Shown: positions 25,766 to 33,778, counted from the first letter of the stretch. The stretch is DNA of 64,000 nt from Acrocarpospora pleiomorpha (GCF_009687885.1 NZ_BLAF01000027.1:79365-143364), one strand, 5' to 3'. Notes: generated by a model from the letters alone, not told the origin. Program-made: numbers and translations.

Positions 25766-26140
25766 GTGACGCTTACTGTTGCACAGATCGACCGAGAGAC
25801 CGACCAACTGGTGGGGGACTGGCTTCCGCTCTCAACGGTCGCGAAGACGCTGGGCCTGAGCATCGGCCGGGCCAAGCAGCTCATCAAGGACAAGAAGCTC
25901 GTCGGAGTCCGCAGAGGCGGAGGCGAGCCGCAGATCCCGGCGGTTTTCCTGGCCGGAGACGATGTCATCAAGGGCCTGCCCGGCACCCTGACCGTGCTGG
26001 CGGACGCCGGATACGGCGAGGTCGAGTCCATTCGCTGGCTGTTCACCAGCGATGACTCGCTCCCCGGCGCGCCCATCGACGCGATCGTGGCGGGCCGCCA
26101 CACGGAGGTCAAGAGGCGGGCCCAGGCACTGGGCTTCTAA
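25766..26140 (+). CDS. Rv2175c-family DNA-binding protein
   Basis: A 124-residue winged-helix protein: LPLSTVAKTLGLSIGRAKQLIKDKKLVGVRR forms the DNA-binding helix-turn-helix and wing near residues 22-52, followed by the conserved C-terminal domain with LPGTLTVLADAGY and RWLFTSDDSLPGAPIDAI. The M. tuberculosis protein Rv2175c binds DNA and is phosphorylated by PknL. GTG at 25766 begins the conserved region; the frame extends upstream without resemblance. The probable kinase lies 3.6 kb away. Confidence 0.88.
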   Translation: MTLTVAQIDRETDQLVGDWLPLSTVAKTLGLSIGRAKQLIKDKKLVGVRRGGGEPQIPAVFLAGDDVIKGLPGTLTVLADAGYGEVESIRWLFTSDDSLPGAPIDAIVAGRHTEVKRRAQALGF

Positions 26141-26190
26141 CGCCCGGGCTCCTGACGCCCGGGCTTCTCAGCGCATGACATCGTGGTCGG

Positions 26191-26859
26191 GTGACTGAAG
26201 ACTCTTACGAAGGTGCCCGGCGGCGTCTTTCGCGTGCCCTCCTGTACCTGTGCACCGACGGCAGACGCGACCGCGGCGACCTGGACGAGTTCCTGGACGC
26301 CGCGCTCGCGGGCGGGGTGGACATCCTCCAGCTGCGTGAGAAGGGGCTGGAGGCGCGGGAGGAGCTCGCGCTGCTCGAACGGTTCCGCGCGGCCTGCGAC
26401 CGGCACGGTGCGCTGCTGGCGGTCAACGACCGGGCCGACCTCGCGTTCGCGGCGGGGCTGGCCGGGTTCGCGCCCGACGTGCTGCACCTGGGCCAGGACG
26501 ACCTGCCGGTCCCGGCCGCCCGGGCGATCCTGGGCCCCGGCGTGCTCATCGGCAGGTCCACCCACGCCGAGGCCGAGGCGTCGGCCGCCGCCGTCGAGCC
26601 CGGGGTCGACTACTTCTGCTGCGGCCCGATCTGGCCCACCCCGACCAAACAGGGCCGCCCGGCCGCCGGACCCGCCTTGCTCCGCCATGCCGCGGGCCTG
26701 GCCCGCCCGTGGTTCGGCATCGGCGGCATCAACCTCGCCAACCTCGACGAGGTCCTGTCGTACGGCGTGCGCCGCGTGGTCGTCGTCCGGGCCATCACCG
26801 AGGCCGACGACCCGAAGGCCGCCGCCGCCGAGTTCAAGCGCCGTCTTAGCCGGGCTTAG
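26191..26859 (+). CDS. thiE: thiamine phosphate synthase ThiE
   Basis: A 222-residue TIM-barrel enzyme that joins the pyrimidine and thiazole halves of thiamine. Family motifs: LCTDGR, QLREKGL, LAVNDRADLA, HLGQDDLPV, GRSTHAEAEA, CGPIWPTPTKQG and FGIGGIN. GTG at 26191 is the start; no ribosome site is present. It is separate from the thiO-thiS-thiG operon and has no riboswitch of its own. Its last codons lie inside copy A of the inverted repeat (26854-26951). Confidence 0.95.
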   Translation: MTEDSYEGARRRLSRALLYLCTDGRRDRGDLDEFLDAALAGGVDILQLREKGLEAREELALLERFRAACDRHGALLAVNDRADLAFAAGLAGFAPDVLHLGQDDLPVPAARAILGPGVLIGRSTHAEAEASAAAVEPGVDYFCCGPIWPTPTKQGRPAAGPALLRHAAGLARPWFGIGGINLANLDEVLSYGVRRVVVVRAITEADDPKAAAAEFKRRLSRA

Positions 26860-26951
26860 AGCGCCAACAGAATGAGCAGGTCGCCGCGTTACTCGCCGTT
26901 ATCCGGCGCCGTTCACGCAGGTGACGGTTCTCGCCGCACCGGCGCCAAGAG
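26854..26951 (+). repeat. inverted repeat copy A
   Basis: Ninety-eight bases that are nearly identical to the reverse complement of 29413-29511; the central 73 bases match exactly and the outer part has a few changes and one indel. The unit contains internal inverted parts such as GGCGCCG/CGGCGCC. It starts in the last codons of thiE. Confidence 0.95.
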
Positions 26952-27032
26952 CGGCGGCGGCATTCTGTTGGGCATTCTTAGCCGGGTGGCCGCGTTGGCC
27001 GGGTGGCCCGAGGTAGCTCGCGTTAGCCGGGT

Positions 27033-28121
27033 TCAGGTCCGGCGCGCGGTGGCGGCCACGGCGAGGGCCGCCAGGGCCTCGCGGGCGTCGGCGGTGATGC
27101 CGGCCGTCTGGAGGGAGTCCAGCGCGTCGCGGAGGTAGCGCCCGATCATGTCCTCGCAGTAGGCCAGCGCCCCCGTGTCCTCGATCACCGCGCGCAGCCG
27201 GGCCACCCCCTCGGCGTCCAGCTTCGGGTCGCCGAGCAGGTTCCGCACGTCGTGTGCCTGCGCCTTGGAGGCGGCGGCGAGCGCGCGCGCGATCAGCATG
27301 GTGCGCTTGCCCTCGCGCAGGTCGTCCCCGGCGGGTTTGCCGGTCTCGACCGGGTCGCCGAACACGCCGAGCACGTCGTCGCGGAGCTGGAAGGCGATGC
27401 CCACCTTCTGGCCGTACTCGGCGCAGAACCGGTCGATCCACGGCTCGCGCGAGCGGGCGGCCAGCACCATGCCGAGGCGGAGGGGCTGCTCGACGGAGTA
27501 TTTGCCGCTCTTGTAGAGGGCCACCCGCAGCGCGCTGTCGAAGGTGTTCTCGCCGTGCGCCTGTTCGAGCAGGTCCAGGTACTGCCCGCTCATCAGCTCG
27601 GTGAGCATGTGGTCGTAGACCGGCTGGGCGGCGGCCAGGGAGTCGGCGGGCACGCCGCTGGTCCGCCACATCTCGCCGGACCAGATCAGCAGCAGGTTGC
27701 CGAGCAGGATGGCGGCGCCCTCGCCGAACTGGAGGGCCGAGCCGCTCCACTCCGCGTCCAGGTGCAGCTTCTCGAACCGGCGGTGGGCCGACGGCATGCC
27801 GCGGCGCAGGTCGCTGGAGTCCATGACGTCGTCGTGCACGAGCGCGCTGGCCTGCAGCAACTCCAGGGAGGCCGCCGCCGTGACCACCCCCGGGTCCACG
27901 CCGCCGCCCGCCGCCCGCCAGCCCCAGTAGCAGAAGGCCGGGCGCAGTCGTTTGCCTCCCGCCAGGAAGTCCTCCGCCGCCGACATCACCGAGATCAGGT
28001 CGGGATCGTCGAACGCGGGGCGCTGCCGGTCGAGGAACCGCTGTAGCGCGCGGTCCACGTCCGGGCGGATGAGCTCCAGCGGACCCGTGACTTTTGTCAT
28101 GTATGAGAGGGTATCTTCCAT
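27033..28121 (-). CDS. polyprenyl (geranylgeranyl-type) diphosphate synthase
   Basis: A 362-residue trans-prenyltransferase. The first Asp-rich motif is HDDVMDSSD in the region after GGKRLRPAF, the second FQLRDDVLGVFGD with the GKPAGDDLREGKRT segment typical of actinobacterial IdsA proteins. It condenses isopentenyl diphosphate with allylic diphosphates; chain length cannot be read from sequence with certainty. ATG at 28121 is used, but ATG at 28100 with TACCCT 7 bases upstream could be a leaderless start. It is divergent from metF and resembles Rv2173 in position and sequence. Confidence 0.93.
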   Translation of the reverse strand: MEDTLSYMTKVTGPLELIRPDVDRALQRFLDRQRPAFDDPDLISVMSAAEDFLAGGKRLRPAFCYWGWRAAGGGVDPGVVTAAASLELLQASALVHDDVMDSSDLRRGMPSAHRRFEKLHLDAEWSGSALQFGEGAAILLGNLLLIWSGEMWRTSGVPADSLAAAQPVYDHMLTELMSGQYLDLLEQAHGENTFDSALRVALYKSGKYSVEQPLRLGMVLAARSREPWIDRFCAEYGQKVGIAFQLRDDVLGVFGDPVETGKPAGDDLREGKRTMLIARALAAASKAQAHDVRNLLGDPKLDAEGVARLRAVIEDTGALAYCEDMIGRYLRDALDSLQTAGITADAREALAALAVAATARRT

Positions 28122-28217
28122 TGATCCTTATCCCCTTCCCCCGGGGCGGATGGGCCGAAAAGGCACTAAAGATCATGAATGAGACATAGTGGATCTCGGC
28201 TTCCCGGGACGGACCTG

Positions 28218-28223
28218 TAACCT
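28218..28223 (+). promoter_or_regulatory. -10 hexamer for a possible leaderless metF transcript
   Basis: TAACCT ends 7 bases before the ATG at 28231, with no purine-rich ribosome site at proper spacing. Confidence 0.45.
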
Positions 28224-28230
28224 GTGGGGT

Positions 28231-29145
28231 ATGTCTCTAGGTCTTCCGTCGCGATTGCCTGACCGTGTTCCGACGGTCAAGGACCTGCTCGCCGCCGGTG
28301 AGCGGTCCTTCTCGTTCGAGTTCTTCCCGCCGAAGACCGACGAGGGGGAGCGGCAGCTGTGGCGGGCGATCCGGGAGCTCGAGGCCCTGCGCCCGACCTT
28401 CGTCTCGGTGACGTACGGCGCGGGTGGCGGGAACCGGGATCACACGGTGTCCATCGTCGAGCGGCTCGCGCACAGCACGACGCTCACGCCTGTGGCGCAT
28501 TTCACCGCGGTCAATCATTCCATTCGGGAATTGCGGCATTTGGTGGGGCGATTCGCGGACGCCGGAGTGCGCAACATCCTGGCCGTGCGGGGGGACCCGC
28601 CGGGGGATCCGATGGGGACCTGGGTGCGGCATCCGGAAGGGGTGGAGTATGCGGAGGATCTCGTCCGGCTGATCCGGCAGTCGGGGGATTTCTGCGTTGG
28701 TGTGGCGGCTTTTCCGTACAAACACCCGCGGTCGGCGACGATCGAGTCGGACACCGAGCAGTTCGTCCGTAAATGCCGTGCCGGCGCTGATTACGCCATC
28801 ACCCAGATGTTCTTCAAAGCCGACGACTATCTCCGGTTGCGGGACCGGGTGGCGGCCAAGGGCTGCTATACGCCGATCATTCCCGGCATCATGCCGGTGA
28901 CCCAGATGAGCACGATCGCCCGCTCGGAACAGCTGTCCGGCGCGCCCTTCCCGCCCGAGGTCGCCGCCCGCTTCGAGGCCGTCGCCCACGATCCGGAGTC
29001 GGTGCGCCGCCTGGGCATCGAACACGCCGCGGAACTCTGCCAGACCCTGCTGGACGAGGGCGCTCCCGGCATTCACTTCATCACCTTCAACCGCTCCAGC
29101 GCCACCCGCGAGGTTTTCCAGGCGTTGGTCCCCGCAGTCGTCTAG
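28231..29145 (+). CDS. metF: methylenetetrahydrofolate reductase MetF
   Basis: A 304-residue TIM-barrel flavoenzyme that reduces 5,10-methylene-THF to 5-methyl-THF for methionine synthesis. Family motifs: FSFEFFPPKTDEGE with the catalytic Glu, FVSVTYGAGG, NILAVRGDPP, GVAAFPYKHP, DYAITQMFF and PGIMPVTQ, ending GIHFITFNRSSAT. ATG at 28231 begins the conserved protein; an in-frame GTG at 28189 adds an unrelated extension. It probably supplies methyl groups and stands alone, between the prenyl synthase and inverted repeat copy B. Confidence 0.95.
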   Translation: MSLGLPSRLPDRVPTVKDLLAAGERSFSFEFFPPKTDEGERQLWRAIRELEALRPTFVSVTYGAGGGNRDHTVSIVERLAHSTTLTPVAHFTAVNHSIRELRHLVGRFADAGVRNILAVRGDPPGDPMGTWVRHPEGVEYAEDLVRLIRQSGDFCVGVAAFPYKHPRSATIESDTEQFVRKCRAGADYAITQMFFKADDYLRLRDRVAAKGCYTPIIPGIMPVTQMSTIARSEQLSGAPFPPEVAARFEAVAHDPESVRRLGIEHAAELCQTLLDEGAPGIHFITFNRSSATREVFQALVPAVV

Positions 29146-29505
29146 GCGAGGGTCTCGAACAGAATGCCGCCGCCGTCCTGCCGCCCGCGTTAAGCGACCA
29201 ACTGCCATCGCTCTATGCGTTCTTCGGTCTCTCCGGCATAGCGTCCGGCACCTCGCTGCCACTCTTGGCGGGTCTTCGAAGTTGACCGGGAGCCGTTGGC
29301 CGACCTGGACCAGTGGACGTCTTCAGGCTCCGCTGACCTTGACCTTCTGGAGGGGCGAACTGCGGCCGAGCCGGGAGATTGAGACTCTTTCCCCGGCCAA
29401 GTTCGAAGAGCCCTCTTGGCGCCGGTGCGGCGAGAACCGTCACCTGCGTGAACGGCGCCGGATAACGGCGAGTAACGCGGCGACCCGCTCGTTCTGTCAG
29501 GCGCT
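29146..29505. other. intergenic region holding inverted repeat copy B
   Basis: Between metF and the converging acetyltransferase gene lie 360 bases. The right part is inverted repeat copy B. A minus-strand frame near 29190-29330 reads like coding sequence (ending ERIERWQLVA) but has no start, ribosome site or relative I recognise; it may be gene debris. Confidence 0.4.
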
Positions 29506-29511
29506 CTAAGC
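29413..29511 (-). repeat. inverted repeat copy B
   Basis: Ninety-nine bases matching the reverse complement of 26854-26951 as described for copy A. It ends in the last codons of the acetyltransferase gene, just as copy A begins in the last codons of thiE. Confidence 0.95.
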
Positions 29512-30045
29512 GAGAGGGAGTCGCGTCCCGGCGATCGCGTACGTCTCGTATCCGCCGGGGAAGACGAACTCGGTCATCAGATCGAGGAAGCCGACGCTCC
29601 GATAGAGATGCCGGGCCGCGGTGGGTGCGTCATGCGTGGAGAGCACGGCGGTCCGCTCGGTCCGGTCCGCGCAGATGGCCTTGATCATCGCGCGTCCGAT
29701 GCCCTTGCCCTGGAAGTCCGGCCGGACGTGGATCTCGGCCAGTTCGAGCGCGTTCCCGAACCAGTCATCCGCGATCACGGGCCCTGCCCGCTCGAATAGT
29801 GCCCGCCGCACCACGTCGTGCCACCACTGCCCCTGCGCCCCCCGGAACCCGTAGGCGAACCCCACGATCTCCGGCGCCGTTGCGAACACGCATACGAAAT
29901 CCGGATAAGTCGCGTGATTGCGCATGATGGCCATGCGCCCGGAGAGCTGATCAGGGGGCGGCCGCATCGCCGCCGTGTAGATGTCGAGCACGGCATCCAG
30001 CGCCGCGACGAACGCATCCGCTCCATTTCGCCGCAATTCGATCAC
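29506..30045 (-). CDS. GNAT-family N-acetyltransferase
   Basis: A 179-residue acetyltransferase. The acetyl-CoA-binding motif A is LAEIHVRPDFQGKGIGRAMI (V-x-P-x-x-Q-x-x-G-x-G/A), followed by THDAPTAARHLYRSVGF. Substrate unknown. GTG at 30045 is preferred; the upstream in-frame ATG at 30120 would translate through the operator palindrome at 30103-30116. No clear ribosome site is seen at either. The gene is divergent from the flavin reductase and may share the TetR-type control region. Confidence 0.75.
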   Translation of the reverse strand: MIELRRNGADAFVAALDAVLDIYTAAMRPPPDQLSGRMAIMRNHATYPDFVCVFATAPEIVGFAYGFRGAQGQWWHDVVRRALFERAGPVIADDWFGNALELAEIHVRPDFQGKGIGRAMIKAICADRTERTAVLSTHDAPTAARHLYRSVGFLDLMTEFVFPGGYETYAIAGTRLPLA

Positions 30046-30102
30046 AGCTAGCCACCCTAGCAGTGCCGCGCGCGATGGCCGATCCGGCGGCGTGTAGTAA
30101 AG

Positions 30103-30116
30103 CAAGCAATTGCTTG
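30103..30116. promoter_or_regulatory. TetR-type operator 1
   Basis: CAAGCAATTGCTTG is a perfect 14-bp palindrome and the best copy of the island motif AAGCAA(T/G)(T/C)GCTTG. It overlaps the -35 element of the flavin reductase promoter. Confidence 0.8.
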
Positions 30117-30143
30117 ACATCGCGCGGCGCCGCCTTCTAAGGT
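30114..30143 (+). promoter_or_regulatory. promoter of the flavin reductase gene
   Basis: -35 TTGACA (30114-30119), 18-base spacer and -10 TAAGGT (30138-30143). The -35 begins inside operator 1, so a bound repressor would exclude RNA polymerase. Confidence 0.65.
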
Positions 30144-30236
30144 CGAGATGTCCGGTAGGGACGTTGTTTCCGCCCTAACCAGGACGCTTGGATCTGCTGT
30201 GCAATGAAATCGATCACCGATTTGGAAGTGCTCGGG

Positions 30237-30764
30237 ATGGTTGCTGTGACGCATGAGCATGTGTCTGGTGAGTTGTTCCGTTCGGTGTTCCGCCACCACC
30301 CGGCGGGGGTCACCGTGGTGACGTTCGAGTCGCCGGGCGGGCCGGTGGGCTTCACCGCGACCTCGGTCGTCTCGGTGTCACTCGCCCCGCCGCTGCTGTC
30401 GTTCGCGATCGCCCACACCTCCTCCAGCCTGGAAGCGCTCTCCCAGGCCGACACCGCGCTCGTGCACTGGCTGGAGGTCGGCCACTCGCACCTGGCCACC
30501 CGGTTCGCGCGCAGCGCCGGCGAGCGCTTCAGCGACCCGGAGTCGTGGACCCCGCTCCCGTCCGGCGAGCCGTTGTTACGCGGGGTGGGAACCTGGGCGA
30601 GGTGCCGCCTGGCCGAGCGCTTCCAGGCGGGCGACCACACGATCGTCATCGGCCTGGTCGTGGAGGCCCAGGCGAACGGTGCGGCCGACAACGCCCCACT
30701 GGTCTACGTGGACGGCCGCTACCACGAGATCAGCCCGATCACCCCACGCCTCAGCTCACGCTGA
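30237..30764 (+). CDS. flavin reductase-domain protein (HsaB/FMN-binding split barrel)
   Basis: A 175-residue flavin reductase of the HpaC/HsaB type: HHPAGVTVVTFESPGGPVGFTATSVVSVSLAPPLLSF is the characteristic FMN-binding core (quoted here only in its ordered pieces HHPAGVTVVT, GFTATSVVSVSL and PPLLSF). It would supply reduced flavin to a partner monooxygenase. ATG at 30237 is chosen because GGAAG lies 8 bases upstream; ATG at 30204 is an alternative. As first gene after operator 1 it probably serves the LLM-type enzymes of the island. Confidence 0.85.
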   Translation: MVAVTHEHVSGELFRSVFRHHPAGVTVVTFESPGGPVGFTATSVVSVSLAPPLLSFAIAHTSSSLEALSQADTALVHWLEVGHSHLATRFARSAGERFSDPESWTPLPSGEPLLRGVGTWARCRLAERFQAGDHTIVIGLVVEAQANGAADNAPLVYVDGRYHEISPITPRLSSR

Positions 30765-30770
30765 CCAGCT

Positions 30771-30860
30771 CAGCCAAGGCGAGCCGAGGTGAGCCGAGGT
30801 GAGCCGGAGCCAGCCGAGGTGAGCCGGAACCAGCCAAGGTGAGCCAGGTCAGCCGAGGTG
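30771..30860. repeat. tandem 10-bp repeats (GAGCCGAGGT-like)
   Basis: Seven consecutive 10-base blocks from 30771 to 30840 vary around GAGCCGAGGT or CAGCCAAGGT, followed by a shortened unit. They lie between the flavin reductase stop and the duplicated 3' end of the SnoaL-like gene. No coding role is evident. Confidence 0.75.
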
Positions 30861-30861
30861 A

Positions 30862-31065
30862 GCAAAGGTCAGCTGAGGTCGCGGCGGGGATACCGCGCGG
30901 GCCGCTCTGGCAGCGGGAACGCCGGGTGGGTCGCGGCCCTGGCCACCCGCACCTTGCGGGTGTGCAAAGGTCAGCCGAGGTCGCGGCGCGCATACCGCTC
31001 GAACCGCTCTGGCAGCGGGAACGCCGGATGTGTCGCGGCCCCGGCCACCCGTACCTGGCGGGTGT
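30862..31065. repeat. 102-bp tandem duplication of a gene 3' end
   Basis: 30862-30963 and 30964-31065 are adjacent direct copies about 86-88 percent identical by eye. The second copy includes the last codons and stop of the SnoaL-like gene; the first is therefore a duplicated, non-coding tail. Confidence 0.9.
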
Positions 31066-31438
31066 CCAGCAGCCAGCCTTCTCCCGATCGGGCCAGCGTG
31101 TCGACGTACCGTCCCCAGATGTGCAGCTGTTCGCCGTTGGCCGCGCTCTCGTGCCAGGCGTAGACGTAGCTGACGGCCGACGCGGCGTCGCCGGACAGCT
31201 CCACCCGGATGTTGGACAGGTGATGGTTGGTCGCGCGATAACGCCCCAGCCGGTCGGCGAAGAGGGCGCGCAATGACTCCCTGCCGGTGAACACCGCGCC
31301 GTTGCCGTAGTCGAAACAGGCGCCCTCGGTGAAGATGGCGGCCAGCTCGTCGACCTCGGCGCGGTCCACCAGGTCGCAGTAGGCGAGCAGCACGTCGGTG
31401 ACAGCCTGCCTGTCGGTCGTCTCCCGCCAGTCGTTCAT
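30971..31438 (-). CDS. SnoaL-like (NTF2-fold) protein
   Basis: A 155-residue protein of the SnoaL/NTF2 alpha+beta cone: TDRQAVTDVLLAYCDLVDR at the start, FTEGACFDYG, HHLSNIRVELSGDAASAVSYVYAWH and GRYVDTLARSGEGWLLDTR. Members act as dehydratases, isomerases or hydroxylases on polyketides and steroids. ATG at 31438 has GAGAGG 7 bases upstream and overlaps the TGA of the LLM gene (ATGA). It is the last gene of the ACAD-LLM-SnoaL operon; its 3' end has been tandemly duplicated downstream. Confidence 0.85.
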   Translation of the reverse strand: MNDWRETTDRQAVTDVLLAYCDLVDRAEVDELAAIFTEGACFDYGNGAVFTGRESLRALFADRLGRYRATNHHLSNIRVELSGDAASAVSYVYAWHESAANGEQLHIWGRYVDTLARSGEGWLLDTRQVRVAGAATHPAFPLPERFERYARRDLG

Positions 31439-32466
31439 CGGGCCGCCTCTCGCTGTCCCTCGTCGGCGAAGCCGCGGAGGATGTCGGTCAGCCGGTCGTC
31501 CTCGACCGGCCACGGGTAGTAGGACGAGATCCGGTCCAGCCGTCCGGCGAACCGCTCGGCGCAGAGCTTCGGCATCTCCTCGGGCCGTCCCAGGACCGCG
31601 ATGTGCCCCAGCAGCGTGTCGTCGATCAGGTCGCCCATCCTGGCCCACTCGCCCGCGCGGGACAGCTCGCGCAGCTCGGGCTGCAGCTCCTCGTATCCCA
31701 CGCTGGCCAGCACGCGGCGGTAGGCGGGGGTGGAGGCGTAGAACGCGATCTGCTCCCTGGTCTTGCGCTTCATCGCCTCGAACTGCTCCTCGGTGTCACC
31801 CATCACCATGAAAATGGGACAGTAGAGCGACACCTGCGACCGCTCGCGCGAGCCCGCGGCCAGGCCGCGCTCCAGCGCGGGCAGGGTGACCTCGTCCAGG
31901 TACGCGGCGGTGGTCATGCCGTGCAGGATCAGGCCGTCGCACAGCTCCCCGCCCAGCTCGGTCATCCGATCCCCGACGGCGGCGATCATCACCGGGATGG
32001 GCAGCTCGTGCCGGTCCGGCGTGAACACCGGCGACATCAGGGTGTGCCGGTAGTAGGGCCCCTCGTAGTTCAGCCTCGTCCCGGTGCGCCACGCGCTCCA
32101 GATCGCGTCCAGCGCGGTGAGGAAGTCGCGCATGCGCGCCACCGGGCTGCCCCACGGCATGGAGAAGCGCCGCTCGACGTGCGCCTGGATCTGGGTGCCC
32201 AGGCCCATCACGAAGCGTCCGCCGGACAGCGCGGCCAGATCCCACCCCAGGTACGCGGTGGACATCGGGTTGCGCGCGAAGGCCACCGCGATGGCCGTGC
32301 CGACGGTCGTCCCGCTGGTGGCCATGAGGGCCGCCTGTGACTGCAGGAAGGCGTCGGTCACGCTCTCGCTCGCCCACACGCCGTCGAAGCCGGTCCGCTC
32401 GGCCCACGCCGCGGCGGGGCCGCAGACGGCGGCGGAGGAGCCGATCAGGCCAAGGTCGATCTTCAT
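31435..32466 (-). CDS. LLM-class (F420-dependent type) oxidoreductase 1
   Basis: A 343-residue luciferase-like TIM-barrel protein: FDGVWASESVTDAFLQSQAAL, GTAIAVAFARNPMSTAYLGWDLAALSGGRF-type central region (in pieces GTAIAVAFARNP and LAALSGGRFVMGLG) and IPVMIAAVGDRMTELGGELCDG near 180-205. Actinobacterial members mostly use F420 or FMN. ATG at 32466 overlaps the stop of the ACAD gene, and its own stop overlaps the SnoaL-like start, so all three are translationally coupled. The substrate is presumably an intermediate of the island pathway. Confidence 0.88.
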   Translation of the reverse strand: MKIDLGLIGSSAAVCGPAAAWAERTGFDGVWASESVTDAFLQSQAALMATSGTTVGTAIAVAFARNPMSTAYLGWDLAALSGGRFVMGLGTQIQAHVERRFSMPWGSPVARMRDFLTALDAIWSAWRTGTRLNYEGPYYRHTLMSPVFTPDRHELPIPVMIAAVGDRMTELGGELCDGLILHGMTTAAYLDEVTLPALERGLAAGSRERSQVSLYCPIFMVMGDTEEQFEAMKRKTREQIAFYASTPAYRRVLASVGYEELQPELRELSRAGEWARMGDLIDDTLLGHIAVLGRPEEMPKLCAERFAGRLDRISSYYPWPVEDDRLTDILRGFADEGQREAAR

Positions 32467-33659
32467 CGGGCGTCCTTCGGTAGTCCCAGCACGCGCTCGC
32501 CCACGGCGTTGCGCATGATCTCGTCGGTGCCGCCGCCGACCCGCAGGCCGGGCAGCCCGAGGATCAGCTCCGACCAGGCGTAGGTGCCCCACTCGCCGGT
32601 GTCGGCGACCAGGGCGGCGCCGAGCACGTCCGCGGCGATGTCCCCGGCCCGGCGCAGCAGGTCGGTGAGGATCAGTTTGGTGACGGCCAGTTCAGGGCCC
32701 GGGGTCCCGGCGGCGAGCATCCGGGCGGTGGTCTCGCGCGCCGCCCAGCTCCTGATGTGCAGGTCGGCCAAGGCGTCGCGGATCCGCGTGTCCCCGGCCG
32801 CGCCGGTGTGCCTGACCAGGTCCACCAGGCGGGCGAGGAACTCCTCATCGAGCCCGCTCTCCAGGCCGATCGCGCCGCGCTCGTTGAGCAGCACGTCCAC
32901 CACCACCCGCCAGCCCTGGTCCACCTCGCCGAGGCGGTGGTCGTCGGCCACGTACACGTCGGTGAGGAACACCTCGTCGAAGGAGGCGCCGCCGGTCAGC
33001 TGCCGGATCGGGCGGATCTCGACGCCGGGCGCCCGCATGTCGACCAGGAAGGTGGACAGCCCGGAGTGTTTGGGCGCGTCGCGGTTGGTCCGGGCGATGC
33101 ACAGCCCCAGGTCGCTGTAGTGGGCGCCGGAGCTCCACACCTTCTGCCCGTTGAGGACCCACCCGTCGCCGCGCCGCTCCGCCCGGGTGGCCAGACCGGC
33201 CAGGTCGGAGCCCGCGCCCGGCTCGGAGAAGAGCTGGCAGGCCAGGAGCTCGGCGGTTCTGAGGCGGCGCAGGTAGGTGGTCTTGAGGAAGTCCGAGCCG
33301 TGGGTGAGCAGCGCGGGGCAGAACGTGGAGACGCTGAACCGGGTGTAGCCGTCGTCGGGGAGGTCGTACTGCGATTCCAGCTCGCGGAACGCGGTCGCGT
33401 ACGGGGTGGGCAGCTCGCGCCCGCCGTAGGCGGCCGGGCCGTTGATCCAGGACAGCCCGGCCCGGTCGAGGGCGGCGCGGTAGTCCTTGAGGCGGGCGAT
33501 CTCCTCCTGCTCGCCCTCGGCCCGCTCGGCGACCACCGAGACCCGGTCGTCGCCCTGGCCCCAGACCGGGCGGCCGGTCCCGCCGGAGCGGCGGGTGGTG
33601 TAGGAGCCGAGGAATTCGGCCGCCTCGCGGTGGAACTCCTCCTCCGATAGCCGGTTCAT
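32463..33659 (-). CDS. acyl-CoA dehydrogenase 1 (large subunit type)
   Basis: A 398-residue acyl-CoA dehydrogenase. FAD/substrate motifs: LFSEPGAGSDLAGLATRAE, GWVLNGQKVWSSGAHYSD and the C-terminal GGGTDEIMRNAVGERVLGLPKD. It resembles the long subunits of the alpha2beta2 ACADs that act on bulky side chains in steroid catabolism (FadE26/27, FadE28/29 type); the short ACAD at 37139 is a possible partner. ATG at 33659 is the first codon; the ribosome site GAGGACC lies just upstream. It heads the minus-strand operon and is divergent from the HMGS-like gene across operator 2. Confidence 0.92.
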   Translation of the reverse strand: MNRLSEEEFHREAAEFLGSYTTRRSGGTGRPVWGQGDDRVSVVAERAEGEQEEIARLKDYRAALDRAGLSWINGPAAYGGRELPTPYATAFRELESQYDLPDDGYTRFSVSTFCPALLTHGSDFLKTTYLRRLRTAELLACQLFSEPGAGSDLAGLATRAERRGDGWVLNGQKVWSSGAHYSDLGLCIARTNRDAPKHSGLSTFLVDMRAPGVEIRPIRQLTGGASFDEVFLTDVYVADDHRLGEVDQGWRVVVDVLLNERGAIGLESGLDEEFLARLVDLVRHTGAAGDTRIRDALADLHIRSWAARETTARMLAAGTPGPELAVTKLILTDLLRRAGDIAADVLGAALVADTGEWGTYAWSELILGLPGLRVGGGTDEIMRNAVGERVLGLPKDAR

Positions 33660-33710
33660 GGTCCTCCTGGTCGGTCGGGCGGCTGTTTGCTCTCGCCGTC
33701 CGGGTCTGGC

Positions 33711-33716
33711 TATGCT
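33711..33716 (+). promoter_or_regulatory. -10 hexamer of the HMGS-like/thiolase operon
   Basis: TATGCT, a good -10 element, lies 4 bases before operator 2, placing the expected transcription start inside that operator. The -35 is not clear (TTTGCT at 33686-33691 is a candidate). Confidence 0.5.
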
Positions 33717-33719
33717 AGC

Positions 33720-33733
33720 AAAGCAATCGCTTG
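33720..33733. promoter_or_regulatory. TetR-type operator 2
   Basis: AAAGCAATCGCTTG in the 119-base gap between the divergent ACAD and HMGS-like operons. Confidence 0.75.
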
Positions 33734-33778
33734 ATTTACACGCTCACGGGACGCGTACCAGGACCAAGAGGAGCCTTG

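Noticed and set aside
30771..31065. Repeat cluster as a CRISPR array
   Set aside because: Units are 10 bases without spacers, and the larger pair is a direct duplication; no cas genes are near.
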